Part shown: positions 36,114 through 44,826 of the stretch, piece after piece
How the letters are laid out: the number at the start of each line of letters is the position of its first letter
Numbering within the stretch: position 1 is the first letter of the stretch
DNA from: JADZAI01 sp964390465
Lineage (GTDB): Bacteria > Pseudomonadota > Alphaproteobacteria > Micropepsales > Micropepsaceae
Length of the DNA stretch: 64,000 bases
Assembly (NCBI GenBank): GCA_964390465.1
Contig: CAYMIJ010000003.1
Location: forward strand, 62,001-126,000
Reading direction: 5' to 3'
The notes under the pieces: generated by a model
Told to the model about the DNA's origin: nothing
Seen by the model: the letters and a program-made list of their open reading frames with translations, nothing else
The model's database searches: none
Translations under genes and position numbers: made by a program

Positions 36114-36694
36114 CGCCGCAGCAGGTTCTGAAGGAATTCGAAAAGGCCGGTGCGCTGCTCAAGGGGCACTTCATCCTGTCCAGCGGGCTACACAGCGATA
36201 CCTTCCTGCAGAAGGCGATTGTGTTTCAGGACGCAAAGCGCACCGCAAAGCTTTGCCGTGCCTTGGCGGCCAAGGTGCAGGAGAGCGTTTCCGGTCGGAT
36301 CGACGCGATTGTCTCACCGGCAGTTGGCGGCATTATTCCCGGCTACGAGATGGGCCGGGCCATGGGCCTTCCCGCGATGTATGTAGAGCGTGAAAACGGC
36401 CAGTTCTCCCTGCGACGCGGCTTTCATCTCGACAAAAAGATGCGTGTACTGATCGTTGAGGACATCGTCAGCACGGGGCTTTCGTCGCGCGAGTGTATCG
36501 AAGCGGTTAAAGCAACGGGCGCTAAGATCGCGGCTGAAGCCTGTCTCATCGACCGCTCTGGCGGCAAGGCGAAGCTGGGCGTCAAGCTCATCGCGCTCGC
36601 CTCTTTGAAAATCCCGGCATGGGATGCGGATAGTCTTCCGCCGCATCTGGCGGGCACGCCTGCCATCAAGCCCGGCAGCCGGGGCCTCAAATGA
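36110..36694 (+). CDS. pyrE: Orotate phosphoribosyltransferase
   Basis: Converts orotate and PRPP to orotidine 5'-phosphate in pyrimidine synthesis. 194 residues. Landmarks are GHFILSSGLHSDTFLQK, the PRPP-binding loop in VLIVEDIVSTGLSSRECIE, and AIVSPAVGGIIPGYEMGRA. It overlaps rsh upstream and pdxJ downstream by 4 bases each, so translation is coupled through the operon. Confidence 0.95.
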   Translation: MTPQQVLKEFEKAGALLKGHFILSSGLHSDTFLQKAIVFQDAKRTAKLCRALAAKVQESVSGRIDAIVSPAVGGIIPGYEMGRAMGLPAMYVERENGQFSLRRGFHLDKKMRVLIVEDIVSTGLSSRECIEAVKATGAKIAAEACLIDRSGGKAKLGVKLIALASLKIPAWDADSLPPHLAGTPAIKPGSRGLK

Positions 36695-37455
36695 CACTGC
36701 CGCGTCTGCGTCTGGGTGTGAACATTGACCATGTGGCGACCATCCGCAATGCGCGGGGCGGAGCGCACCCTGACCCTGTGAAGGCCGCGCTGGTCGCGGC
36801 CGAGGCAGGCGCTGATGGCATTACAGCACATCTGCGAGAGGACCGCCGCCATATCACGGACCCCGATATTACCGCACTGATGCAGACGATCAGGATTCCA
36901 CTGAATCTGGAAATGGCGGCGACCGATGAAATGGCGGCCATTGCCCTGCGCAGTAAACCGCATGCGGCCTGCATCGTGCCGGAACGTCGTGAGGAGCGGA
37001 CCACCGAAGGCGGGCTGGATGCACGCGGCCAGCACAACTCGTTGATGCCGCTCGTTCGTGAACTGAAGGGCGCGCGCATCCGCGTATCACTGTTCGTAGA
37101 GCCGGACCTCCAGCAGCTGGACGCGGCAATTTCGCTTGGTGCGCCGGTGGTGGAACTGCACACTGGTGCCTATGCACACGCGGTTCTGGAAGGGGATGCA
37201 GCCAAAACGGAAGCGCTGCTGGAACGCATCCGTGTGGCCGCTGCTTATGGTCATGCGCGCGGGCTGGAAGTACATGCCGGCCACGGCCTGACTTTTGAAA
37301 ATGTTGCGCCTATCGCCGCCATTCCTGAAATGACTGAACTGAATATCGGTCACTTCCTGATTGGCGAGGCTATTTTCTCCGGCCTCGATTCAGCCGTGCG
37401 CCGCATGCGGATGCTCATGGATGCCGCGCGTCATCAGCGTGACATGGTCGCCTGA
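36691..37455 (+). CDS. pdxJ: Pyridoxine 5'-phosphate synthase
   Basis: Condenses 1-deoxy-D-xylulose 5-phosphate with 3-amino-1-hydroxyacetone phosphate to make pyridoxine phosphate. 254 residues of TIM-barrel. The signature is LGVNIDHVATIRNARGG, followed by GADGITAHLREDRRHI, LNLEMAATDEM, GAPVVELHTGAYAHA and the phosphate-binding ELNIGHFLIGEAIFSGL. pdxJ next to acpS is a conserved pair. The ATG overlaps the pyrE stop. Confidence 0.97.
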   Translation: MTLPRLRLGVNIDHVATIRNARGGAHPDPVKAALVAAEAGADGITAHLREDRRHITDPDITALMQTIRIPLNLEMAATDEMAAIALRSKPHAACIVPERREERTTEGGLDARGQHNSLMPLVRELKGARIRVSLFVEPDLQQLDAAISLGAPVVELHTGAYAHAVLEGDAAKTEALLERIRVAAAYGHARGLEVHAGHGLTFENVAPIAAIPEMTELNIGHFLIGEAIFSGLDSAVRRMRMLMDAARHQRDMVA

Positions 37456-37458
37456 ACC

Positions 37459-37869
37459 ATGATCATCGGCCTTGGCAATGATCTGTGCGACATCCGGCGG
37501 ATCGAGAAAACGCTGGAACGATTTGGCGAGCGCTTCATCGCACGCACATTTACAAGCATTGAACGTGCCCGGTCTGAAGGTCGTGCGCAGCGTGCGTCAT
37601 CCTATGCGAAACGGTTTGCAGCAAAGGAAGCGTGTTCGAAGGCGCTTGGCACCGGCTTTCGCAATGGCGTTTTCCTGCGCGATATCGGGGTGGTGAACCA
37701 GCGGTCGGGCAAACCGACATTGCAGCTGACCAATGGTGCCGCAGATCGCCTGAAGGCGCTGACGCCACCTGGCCACGTGGCTGAAATTCACATCACTTTG
37801 ACCGATGAATATCCGCTCGCTCAGGCGATTGTGATGATTGTCGCGGTTCCAACCGGGGCCGGGGCTTGA
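37459..37869 (+). CDS. acpS: Holo-[acyl-carrier-protein] synthase
   Basis: Attaches the 4'-phosphopantetheine arm of CoA to acyl carrier protein. 136 residues, the typical AcpS length. The magnesium-binding Asp lies in IIGLGNDLCDIRRIEKTLER and the Glu in YAKRFAAKEACSKALGTG. It starts 3 bases after pdxJ. Coenzyme A for it would be supplied through coaD elsewhere in the window. Confidence 0.95.
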   Translation: MIIGLGNDLCDIRRIEKTLERFGERFIARTFTSIERARSEGRAQRASSYAKRFAAKEACSKALGTGFRNGVFLRDIGVVNQRSGKPTLQLTNGAADRLKALTPPGHVAEIHITLTDEYPLAQAIVMIVAVPTGAGA

Positions 37870-37912
37870 CGGGCGACCCCACGCAAGGCTTGTGCAACCA
37901 TTGGCGGGCAGG

Positions 37913-38737
37913 ATGCCTCCCGCAAAGAAAGTCAGATCCGTGAGCGACACACCCGCATCGGTTGAAAAAAAGAAGAAGTCCAAAGCCGCGCCAAAGGGTT
38001 GGGTGCATGAAATTCTGCACACCTTTGTCTATCCCGTGCTTTTGGTCGTTGGGGTTTACACATTCCTGTTTCAACCCTTCCGCATTCCTTCCGCGTCTAT
38101 GGTCGATACCCTTCTGATCGGGGATTTCGTCTGGGTTGAAAAATATGCCTATGGCTATTCCCGCCATTCGTTCTTTTTCAGTCCGAACCTGTTTGAAGGG
38201 CGCCTATGGGGTGCCGAACCCAAACAGGGCGATGTGGCTGTTTTCAAAGTGCCGACCGACAATACGACGGATTTCATCAAGCGGGTGATCGGTCTGCCCG
38301 GAGACCGCATCCAGATGAAACAGGGGCGCCTTTTCATCAACGGTCAGGAATGTCCCCGCGAATTCGTCGAAGATGTCGAGCTTGAATACTACGATCCCAG
38401 TCAGCGCGGCCCAAATCATATGACGAAGCTGAAGACGAAGCGTTATGTCGAAACGCTCCCCAACGGCACGAAGCATAACATCCTTGAAATCAGTGATGAC
38501 TATGACCTCGACAACACCGTCGAATTTGTCGTCCCCGAAGGCCACTATTTCATGATGGGCGATGACCGTGATAATTCGGCCGACAGCCGGGTCTGGAAGT
38601 ATGTGCCGCTGGTCAATTTCGTGGGCAGGGCAGAACGGATATTCCCATCATGGGATGCGGCAAAGGCCGAATGGTACACGCCCTGGAACTGGCCCTTTGC
38701 GTTCCGTTGGGACCGGACCTTTAAGTCCATTGACTGA
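37913..38737 (+). CDS. lepB: Signal peptidase I, first of two tandem copies
   Basis: Cleaves signal peptides from Sec/Tat-exported proteins at the outer face of the inner membrane. About 274 residues: a Lys-rich cytoplasmic head, one transmembrane helix (about 37-53), then the Ser/Lys catalytic domain with Ser62 in IPSASM and Lys123 in FIKRVIGLPGD. FMMGDDRDNSADSR is box E. It ends in FRWDRTFKSID. The start at ATG 37913 keeps the basic head; the upstream frame overlaps acpS, and GTG 37940 is an alternative. The next gene, four bases downstream, is a clear paralogue. Confidence 0.92.
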   Translation: MPPAKKVRSVSDTPASVEKKKKSKAAPKGWVHEILHTFVYPVLLVVGVYTFLFQPFRIPSASMVDTLLIGDFVWVEKYAYGYSRHSFFFSPNLFEGRLWGAEPKQGDVAVFKVPTDNTTDFIKRVIGLPGDRIQMKQGRLFINGQECPREFVEDVELEYYDPSQRGPNHMTKLKTKRYVETLPNGTKHNILEISDDYDLDNTVEFVVPEGHYFMMGDDRDNSADSRVWKYVPLVNFVGRAERIFPSWDAAKAEWYTPWNWPFAFRWDRTFKSID

Positions 38738-38741
38738 AGCC

Positions 38742-39530
38742 GTGACGCGCAAGCCGCCGCAAAGCTATCGCGCCATCCTGATGGAAGCGGCGAGAATGGC
38801 ACTTGTCGGCCTTCTGGTTGTGATGTTGGTGCGCGCCTTTCTGTGGCAGCCCAGCGTCATTCCCTCAACATCAATGGCTGGCACGCTTCTGCCGGGCGAC
38901 TACATCTCGGTTACAAAATACGCATATGGCTATTCCAGATATTCGCTTCCCGGCGGTCTGCATGTGATGGATGGTCGCCTGTGGGGCAGCTGGCCTGAAC
39001 GTGGGGATATCGCGGTTTTCAAGTTGCCCAGCGACAATGCGACAGATTACGTCAAGCGGGTCATCGGGATGCCGGGTGACCATATCCAGGTGAAAGCCGG
39101 AACCGTTTATCTCAACGGCCAGCCTTTGCAGCGTGAATTGGTCGGCCAGGTCGAAATACCATTGGGCAATGGAATACCAGTGAAAGGTACACAGTACCGC
39201 GAAACGCTGCCTGATGGGCGCAGCTATCTCGTTCTTGAAAAATACGATGCGGGCGAAGGCGACAATACAAAGGAATACATCGTTCCCCCGGATCATTTTT
39301 TCCTCATGGGCGATAACAGGGATGATTCAACAGACAGCCGCTATGCAGCCAAGGGTAAGGGCGACGAATTCATCGTTAGCGCTATGGGCGTAGGCTATGT
39401 GCCTTTTGAAAACTTTGTCGGGCGGGTGGATCTGGTGTTTTTCTCTGCCGACGGTTCGGCAGGATTTTTTGATTTCTGGAACTGGTCATCAGCGGTCCGC
39501 TGGGACCGTATGCTCAGGTCTGTTAGATGA
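38742..39530 (+). CDS. lepB: Signal peptidase I, second tandem copy
   Basis: About 262 residues, paralogous to the preceding gene: both share KYAYGYSR, GRLWG, TDNTTD/SDNATD and KRVIG.PGD blocks. One transmembrane helix (about 17-35), Ser44 in IPSTSM, Lys105 in YVKRVIGMPGD and FLMGDNRDDSTDSR are all kept, so it should be active. It lacks the Lys-rich head of the first copy and has a different substrate-facing loop (GGLHVMDG instead of FFSPNLFEG). The start is GTG 38742 (TTG 38730 or ATG 38781 are possible). It overlaps rnc by 4 bases. Confidence 0.9.
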   Translation: MTRKPPQSYRAILMEAARMALVGLLVVMLVRAFLWQPSVIPSTSMAGTLLPGDYISVTKYAYGYSRYSLPGGLHVMDGRLWGSWPERGDIAVFKLPSDNATDYVKRVIGMPGDHIQVKAGTVYLNGQPLQRELVGQVEIPLGNGIPVKGTQYRETLPDGRSYLVLEKYDAGEGDNTKEYIVPPDHFFLMGDNRDDSTDSRYAAKGKGDEFIVSAMGVGYVPFENFVGRVDLVFFSADGSAGFFDFWNWSSAVRWDRMLRSVR

Positions 39531-40207
39531 CGACTCTTGATGATCTCGAATCACAGCTGGGCCACCACTTCGCCACACGCAAACTGCTGACGGAAGCCTT
39601 GACGCATGCGAGCGCTGCCGGTGCACGCTCCAATGAGCGACTTGAGTTTCTAGGGGACCGGGTGCTGGGTTTGGTCATTGCGGAGGAACTGGTCCGGCGG
39701 TTCCCGAAACTGCCTGAAGGTGATCTGGCGGTCCGTCTGAACGCCCTGGTGCGTAAGGAAACCTGCGCGGCCGTGGCGCAGACTGTGGGCATTGCCGCCC
39801 ATCTTATTCTGGCGGCGGGCGAACGGCAGTCTGGTGGTGTGGCCAAGAAGGCGGTTCTGGGTGATGCCTGTGAGGCCGTCATCGCGGCCTTATTCCTCGA
39901 TGGTGGGCTGGATGTGGCGCGCGCGTTTATCCTTACAGCATGGAAAGACCATCTCAATGCCAGCGCCGAGGTGGCGCAGGAGCCGAAATCCGCACTTCAG
40001 GAATGGGCGCAGGCGCGCGCTGATCTGGGGCGCGCTTTGCCGATCTACACAGTTCTGAAAAGTGATGGTCCGGCCCATGCGCCTCATTTTATTGTGGAGG
40101 CATCCGTGGCCGGTGCCGGTAGTGCTATGGGCGAAGGCGGCTCCAAGCGGGAAGCAGAACGGGCTGCCGCAGAAGCACTTCTCAAAAAACTGAAAGCGCA
40201 CGCATGA
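39527..40207 (+). CDS. rnc: Ribonuclease III
   Basis: Cuts double-stranded RNA in rRNA maturation and mRNA control. 226 residues. The catalytic signature is NERLEFLGDRVLGLVIAEEL and the second acidic site is LGDACEAVIAALFLDGG. The C-terminal dsRNA-binding domain (about 155-225) includes PKSALQEWAQAR and GEGGSKREAERAAAEALLKK. It is coupled to the second signal peptidase (ATGA) and to era (4-base overlap), the classical lepB-rnc-era order. Confidence 0.97.
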   Translation: MTTLDDLESQLGHHFATRKLLTEALTHASAAGARSNERLEFLGDRVLGLVIAEELVRRFPKLPEGDLAVRLNALVRKETCAAVAQTVGIAAHLILAAGERQSGGVAKKAVLGDACEAVIAALFLDGGLDVARAFILTAWKDHLNASAEVAQEPKSALQEWAQARADLGRALPIYTVLKSDGPAHAPHFIVEASVAGAGSAMGEGGSKREAERAAAEALLKKLKAHA

Positions 40208-41127
40208 CACAGCCAGCAACACGCTCAGCCATTGTCGCGGTGATTGGCGCACCCAATGCAGGCAAGTCGACTCTGGTCAACCAGCTGACGGGGGCCAAGG
40301 TCACTATCGTCACGCATAAAGTTCAAACGACGCGCATGAGAGTGCGCGGCGTGATGATGGAAGGCGATGCACAGATCGTTCTGGTTGATACGCCGGGCAT
40401 TTTCGCACCGAAGCGGCGGCTTGATCGGGCGATGGTCAGTGCGGCATGGGCCGGTGCCGATGATGCGGATGCCATTTTGGTGATTGTGGATGCCGCAGAC
40501 CTTTACGAAAAGCCCAATGGTCTTGGGGCTCAGGATACGGCCCGCATCATGGATGGACTCAAGGCCCAGAACCGCAAGGCGGCGCTTGTTCTGAACAAGG
40601 TGGATGCGCTCAAACGCGAAAAGCTGCTGGATCTGGCCGCGAAACTGAACGCGACCTTCGCTTTTGAAGAAACCTTCATGATCTCGGCCCTGAAGGGCAG
40701 CGGCGTTGATAGACTGCGCGTCTGGCTGGCATCCATGGCACAGCCTGGTCCGTGGTATTTCCCGGAAGATCAGACCGCTGACATATCAGCGCGGATGCTG
40801 GCCGCAGAAATAACGCGCGAACAGATCTATCTGCGTCTGCACGAGGAATTACCTTATGCGGTTCATGTCACCACGGAACGGTGGGAAGAACGCAAAGACG
40901 GGTCTGCCCGCATTGACCAGATCATCTTTGTGGAGCGCGATGGGCAAAAGCCCATCGTCATCGGTAAGGGCGGGGCTACGCTGAAAGCAATCGGCGCTGC
41001 TGCCCGGCGTGAGATCATGGCGGCACTCGACCGGACGGTGCATCTATTCCTCACCGTGAAGGTCAAATCCGGCTGGGCCGATGAGCGCGGCGTCTATGAC
41101 GAAATCGGCATCGACTATAACAGCTGA
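40204..41127 (+). CDS. era: GTPase Era
   Basis: GTP-binding protein needed for 16S rRNA and 30S subunit maturation. 307 residues. G motifs: GAPNAGKSTLVNQ (G1), the TTR switch I, DTPGIF (G3) and LNKVD (G4). The C-terminal KH RNA-binding domain contains QKPIVIGKGGATLKAIGAAAR, with the GxxG loop. It ends the rpoZ-to-era gene run. The recO gene that often follows era is not present here. Confidence 0.97.
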   Translation: MTQPATRSAIVAVIGAPNAGKSTLVNQLTGAKVTIVTHKVQTTRMRVRGVMMEGDAQIVLVDTPGIFAPKRRLDRAMVSAAWAGADDADAILVIVDAADLYEKPNGLGAQDTARIMDGLKAQNRKAALVLNKVDALKREKLLDLAAKLNATFAFEETFMISALKGSGVDRLRVWLASMAQPGPWYFPEDQTADISARMLAAEITREQIYLRLHEELPYAVHVTTERWEERKDGSARIDQIIFVERDGQKPIVIGKGGATLKAIGAAARREIMAALDRTVHLFLTVKVKSGWADERGVYDEIGIDYNS

Positions 41128-41144
41128 CAGTTAGGCGGGGTCTG

Positions 41145-41816
41145 ATGAATCTTCACGAGGCACTGCGTGGCAGGAAGTCTGTGCGCGCTTTCAGAAGCGA
41201 TCCGGTTTCTCGACATTTGGTTGAAACGCTGCTGGAAGATGCGCGCCAGTCACCATCGGCCACAAACACCCAGCCCTGGAAAGTGCATGTCGTGGCGGGC
41301 GCAGTTCGTGATCGGCTGGTGTCGGAAGTATTGGCACACCGCGAAACCAACCCGCCTGATGCTTCATCGGAGTTTCAGGGGTCGCGCAACAAGGGCAAGG
41401 AACCCTATCTCTCTCGCACCCGTGCTCTGGGCAAGGCCATGTATGGGCTCATTGGCATTGCAAAAGGCGACAGGGAAGCCAACTGGGCGCAGTGGGGCCG
41501 CAACTATGCTTTTTTCGATGCGCCGGTGGGGCTGATCTTCACCATCGACAAGGATCTTGGCCCGATGAGCTATCTTGATGTCGGGCTGTTTATGCAGACC
41601 TTTATGTTGAGCGCCACGGCACATGGGCTTGCGACCTGCGCACAGGGGGCGTGGAACAATTACTGGTCGGTGACCCGCCGCATTCTGGACATTTCCGATG
41701 ACGAATACATCATATGCGGTCTGTCACTTGGCTATGAGGACAAGACCGCTATCGTGAACACGCTGGTGTCAGAACGCGAACCTGTCGCTACGTTCGCGAC
41801 GCTGCATGGATTTTAG
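41145..41816 (+). CDS. Nitroreductase family protein
   Basis: 223 residues, FMN-dependent NAD(P)H oxidoreductase fold. Visible family blocks are LRGRKSVRAFRSDPV at the start with the Arg residues that hold FMN phosphate, DARQSPSATNTQPWKVHV, GLFMQTFMLSATAHGLATC and EYIICGLSLGYED. Substrates of the family include nitroaromatics, quinones and flavin precursors, and nothing here decides between them. It begins 17 bases after era and may be transcribed with it. Its stop overlaps the convergent neighbour by 4 bases. Confidence 0.88.
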   Translation: MNLHEALRGRKSVRAFRSDPVSRHLVETLLEDARQSPSATNTQPWKVHVVAGAVRDRLVSEVLAHRETNPPDASSEFQGSRNKGKEPYLSRTRALGKAMYGLIGIAKGDREANWAQWGRNYAFFDAPVGLIFTIDKDLGPMSYLDVGLFMQTFMLSATAHGLATCAQGAWNNYWSVTRRILDISDDEYIICGLSLGYEDKTAIVNTLVSEREPVATFATLHGF

Positions 41817-42556
41817 ACAGTCTGAAAACTCAGGCGGTTCAGATCGGCGCGGATATCTTCCTCGCCGCTGCGCGGCTTCATGGTCATCCAAGGCAGTTTC
41901 AGTCCTCTGACATGACCGGCCATAAGAATGGCATTGCGTTCACGTGCCCCTGGCTCGTCGAGCACACACACATTTTCAAAGGCAGCTTTGACCTCTGATA
42001 CAATCCGCCTCAGAGTCAGGTCGTGGTCATCCGCAAGGAAAACATTAGCGACAAGCACTCCCTTGCCCGACAGGTGAACGGCAACCGATCTGAAGAACTC
42101 TGCGTCAGCCAGATGGGCTGGGATATCACCACCCTGATAGGCATCCAGAATAATCGCATCAAACAGCATATCGGTTTCTGCAAGCCAGGTGGCACCATCA
42201 GCGACATGAAACGGAATGGAGTCTGGCACACCGAAATACCGCCGTGCGATATAGGAAGAGGCCGGGTTGATGTCGACGATGGTCAGCTTTTTGTGAATCG
42301 CTGACAGCATTGTAGCAAGCGCGCCGCCGCCGCATCCTATCATCAGAATGCGCTCAGCTCCGGCCTGCTGCACCAGGCTGAACAGGGCGTGGATATAGCT
42401 GGAAAGGCTGACGCCGCGCCCGTCGCTTTCGCTTTGATGACAGCCGCCCTGTGCGTAGACGAGGGCACCGGTTCTGGTGATCTGTGCAATGGTGATCTCA
42501 CCGAACGGACTTTCGACCCGTTCCAGAATGAGCGCGCGATGTTGTTTCCGTTGCAT
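41813..42556 (-). CDS. Spermidine synthase-like protein
   Basis: 247 residues. The polyamine aminopropyltransferase fold is suggested by motif ILMIGCGGGALATML, the acidic LTIVDINPASS, and DAIILDAYQGGDIPAHLADAEFF, where spermidine synthases have their catalytic Asp loop. It is shorter than classical SpeE and no speD is adjacent, so it may instead be a related methyltransferase. The C-terminus is unremarkable. It is monocistronic and divergent from nothing obvious. Confidence 0.78.
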   Translation of the reverse strand: MQRKQHRALILERVESPFGEITIAQITRTGALVYAQGGCHQSESDGRGVSLSSYIHALFSLVQQAGAERILMIGCGGGALATMLSAIHKKLTIVDINPASSYIARRYFGVPDSIPFHVADGATWLAETDMLFDAIILDAYQGGDIPAHLADAEFFRSVAVHLSGKGVLVANVFLADDHDLTLRRIVSEVKAAFENVCVLDEPGARERNAILMAGHVRGLKLPWMTMKPRSGEEDIRADLNRLSFQTV

Positions 42557-42629
42557 CGGATGGTCTGGCTTTGCAGGCTACCATTAGCCACCGTGAACGT
42601 TAAAAAGGATTTAGGGTGGCTCCGAGACT

Positions 42630-43097
42630 TTACTCGTCGTCGATAGGGGTCATGCGCTTCCAGCGCTGGTTCGCGCCTTTGTGACAAGGGAAAGCAATGA
42701 TCGGCACGCCGGTAGCAAGCTGTCCGCCGGCAGCATCCAGGCACATATCATTACCGTTCTTGATCTGGTCGTTATCGAGCAATCTCCACCGCTGACGAAT
42801 ATTGCTCGCGTCGCAACGATACATCGTCACGATATCACCGCTCTGAGGCCCAGCCGTCAGACACCCGCCTTCCCCCAGGATGCGGAAGATGGCGGGGTTG
42901 TTGGTTGACTCTACACGAAAGCCTTCAAACCGCGCGTTCCGGCAATTTTGCAGACTCGCTGACCCGTTCTGGACATTGATACACAGATTGATGTCATCGC
43001 GCGGATGGATGAACACGGCGACATAGGCTGATGCTGCGCCTGTCAATGTTATGGCTGTAACAAGGCTGGCGAGAGACGCTGTGGCGAATTTCATCAT
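42630..43097 (-). CDS. Secreted ricin-type beta-trefoil lectin-like protein
   Basis: About 155 residues. A signal peptide (MMKFATASLASLVTAITLTG, cleavage near ASA) precedes a single beta-trefoil-like domain. QXW-type repeats are visible as RQRWRLLD and NQRWKRM, with paired Cys motifs (LCINV..SLQNC, GCLTAG..MYRC, MCLDAAG..FPC) that match the repeat spacing of ricin-B folds. It probably binds carbohydrate in the periplasm or outside the cell. The start has two adjacent ATGs (43097, 43094). It is divergent from the MFS gene, 95 bases away. Confidence 0.78.
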   Translation of the reverse strand: MMKFATASLASLVTAITLTGAASAYVAVFIHPRDDINLCINVQNGSASLQNCRNARFEGFRVESTNNPAIFRILGEGGCLTAGPQSGDIVTMYRCDASNIRQRWRLLDNDQIKNGNDMCLDAAGGQLATGVPIIAFPCHKGANQRWKRMTPIDDE

Positions 43098-43192
43098 GAT
43101 GGTGAAGATGGCTCCTTGCACTGTTTTGCGCCGCAATAGGCAGGTGACACCAGAAATATGACATCATTGCGAATGCGGGCAAACACCGCTTT

Positions 43193-44422
43193 ATGTGCGG
43201 TCTCATGTCTGAGTCTGATGCCTCCGCGTCGCGTCCGCCCCTGAGGACTGTGTTCCGCCACCGGAACTATCGGCTGTTCTTTTCGGGTCAGCTGCTCTCG
43301 CTCATGGGATCGTGGATGCAGACCATTGGCCAAGCGTGGCTTGTCTACAGACTGACCGGTTCTCCGCTAACCCTCGGAATTATCGGTTTTTTCCAGCACG
43401 GTCCGTTATTTCTCCTCGCGCCCTTCGGAGGTACGATTGCAGACAGGGTAGACCGGCGCACTCTCATCATTCTGACGCAGACAGGCTTCCTTCTCCAGGC
43501 GGTCGTGTTGGCCGTGCTTTCTTTCACGGGCGTAGCGCAGGTCTGGCATGTTGCGGCACTGGCATTTTGTTATGGATTGTTGAACGCGGTCGATATCCCG
43601 GCTCGCCAATCCTTCACGGTAGAAATGGTTGGCCGTGACGATATGCAAAGCGCCATCGCGCTGAACTCCATCCTGTTCAATATCGCGCGGGTAGCAGGTC
43701 CGGCCATCGCGGGGATCGTTATTGCGGCGATTGGCGAGTCTTGGTGTTTCGCACTGAACGCTGTTTCATATCTGGCCGTCCTCTGCAGTCTTGCTCTGAT
43801 GACCGTTACGACGAGCACGAAGCCGCCGGTCAACAGCAAGACGCTTCAGGATCTCGCTGATGGTTTTCGTTATGTGACCCGGCATCGCGCCATCCGGACA
43901 GCGCTTCTAGCGCTGGCCCTGTCGAGTTTTGCGGGTGGACCTTACCTCACCATGATGCCCGTATTTGCCAGAGAAGTGCTTGGGGGCGACGCAGACACAT
44001 ATGGGTTGCTGATGACCGGAGTGGGTATGGGCGCATTGGGCGGTGCTTTTGTGATGGGGCGGTTGCGCGGACGTATGCTGTCGCTGGCTCCTACACTTGC
44101 CGCAATGGGCTTTGGCATTTGTCTTGTGGCGTTCAGTCAAACGGACCGATTGCCGCTGGCGTTTGTGATGGTGCTTCCCACTGCGTTTTTCCTGATGTTG
44201 CAGGGTAGCTCGACCAATATCGCTATTCAGTTGCAGGTCGACGACCGGATGCGCGGGCGCGTGATGGCGTACTACACCATGTCATTTCTGGGGATGATGC
44301 CATTTGGAGCGCTATTTACTGGCTGGTTAGCGGATCAGATTGGGGTGGCAAATGCGCTGACATTTGGTGGCGCGGTATGCTCTCTTGTTGCGCTCACCTT
44401 CCTTGTTCTCAAGCGACGTTAA
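43193..44422 (+). CDS. MFS transporter (MFS_3 / enterobactin exporter-like)
   Basis: 409 residues with about twelve hydrophobic segments. The N-terminal RHRNYRLFFSGQLLSLMGSW is characteristic of the MFS_3 group, and the loop motif between helices 2 and 3 reads GGTIADRVDRR. DRMRGRVMAYYTMSFLGMMP lies in the corresponding position of the second half. Relatives export small molecules, including siderophores and drugs. Substrate unknown. A start at ATG 43205 (MSESDASA) is also possible. No regulator or siderophore gene is adjacent. Confidence 0.87.
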   Translation: MCGLMSESDASASRPPLRTVFRHRNYRLFFSGQLLSLMGSWMQTIGQAWLVYRLTGSPLTLGIIGFFQHGPLFLLAPFGGTIADRVDRRTLIILTQTGFLLQAVVLAVLSFTGVAQVWHVAALAFCYGLLNAVDIPARQSFTVEMVGRDDMQSAIALNSILFNIARVAGPAIAGIVIAAIGESWCFALNAVSYLAVLCSLALMTVTTSTKPPVNSKTLQDLADGFRYVTRHRAIRTALLALALSSFAGGPYLTMMPVFAREVLGGDADTYGLLMTGVGMGALGGAFVMGRLRGRMLSLAPTLAAMGFGICLVAFSQTDRLPLAFVMVLPTAFFLMLQGSSTNIAIQLQVDDRMRGRVMAYYTMSFLGMMPFGALFTGWLADQIGVANALTFGGAVCSLVALTFLVLKRR

Positions 44423-44620
44423 TCATTGTTAGGAGGGACAACCGCAACGCGTAGATCAGCTTAAACGTTAACGAATGAACCAATCCCTGAGTGTAATTCC
44501 TTAACGAAGAACCTGAATCTTAACCATTTTTTCCTGTTAACCTGAACAAAATCCTTTCAATAATGATTAAAATAGTATTAAGTATGAGGCCTCGCAGGTT
44601 GTCTGAGAGAGGAGTAAATC
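44423..44620 (+). promoter_or_regulatory. AT-rich promoter region with a CtrA-type box
   Basis: About 200 bases with sharply lower GC than their surroundings and at least seven TTAA half-sites. At 44567-44581 the arrangement TTAA-N7-TTAA occurs (spacer AATAGTA, followed by G), matching the CtrA response-regulator consensus TTAA-N7-TTAAC except for the last base. It sits 40 bases upstream of the small gene at 44621. Cell-cycle control by CtrA is inferred from this single full site. Confidence 0.45.
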
Positions 44621-44782
44621 ATGCGTAAGATTGTTGCAGGTTTGAGCCTCGTTGGTCTGGCCGTTCCGGCCCATGCCGACATCTTCGTGGCTTCGGCTTC
44701 GTCTGGTTCATCGACGGCGCTCGTGGCCGGTGTGCTGGCTGCTGCCGCCGCCGCGGTTATCTACCGCAAGCGCGCCTCGTAA
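44621..44782 (+). CDS. 53-residue exported small membrane peptide
   Basis: A short gene with a strong ribosome-binding site (AGAGAGGAG, 44607-44615, ATG 6 nt further) and its own terminator. The product has a signal peptide (MRKIVAGLSLVGLAVPAHA, cleavage after residue 19), a Ser/Gly/Thr-rich stretch (SASSGSSTA), one Ala-rich transmembrane helix (about residues 33-48) and a basic tail RKRAS. The mature form would be about 34 residues held in the membrane. The helix-plus-basic end resembles C-terminal sorting signals but there is no cargo domain. It is not a Flp pilin. I do not recognise a family. Confidence 0.7.
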   Translation: MRKIVAGLSLVGLAVPAHADIFVASASSGSSTALVAGVLAAAAAAVIYRKRAS

Positions 44783-44826
44783 GGCGCGTTCCTTTCGGGA
44801 CAGAAAGTCCTGCTTTTACCTTGAGT

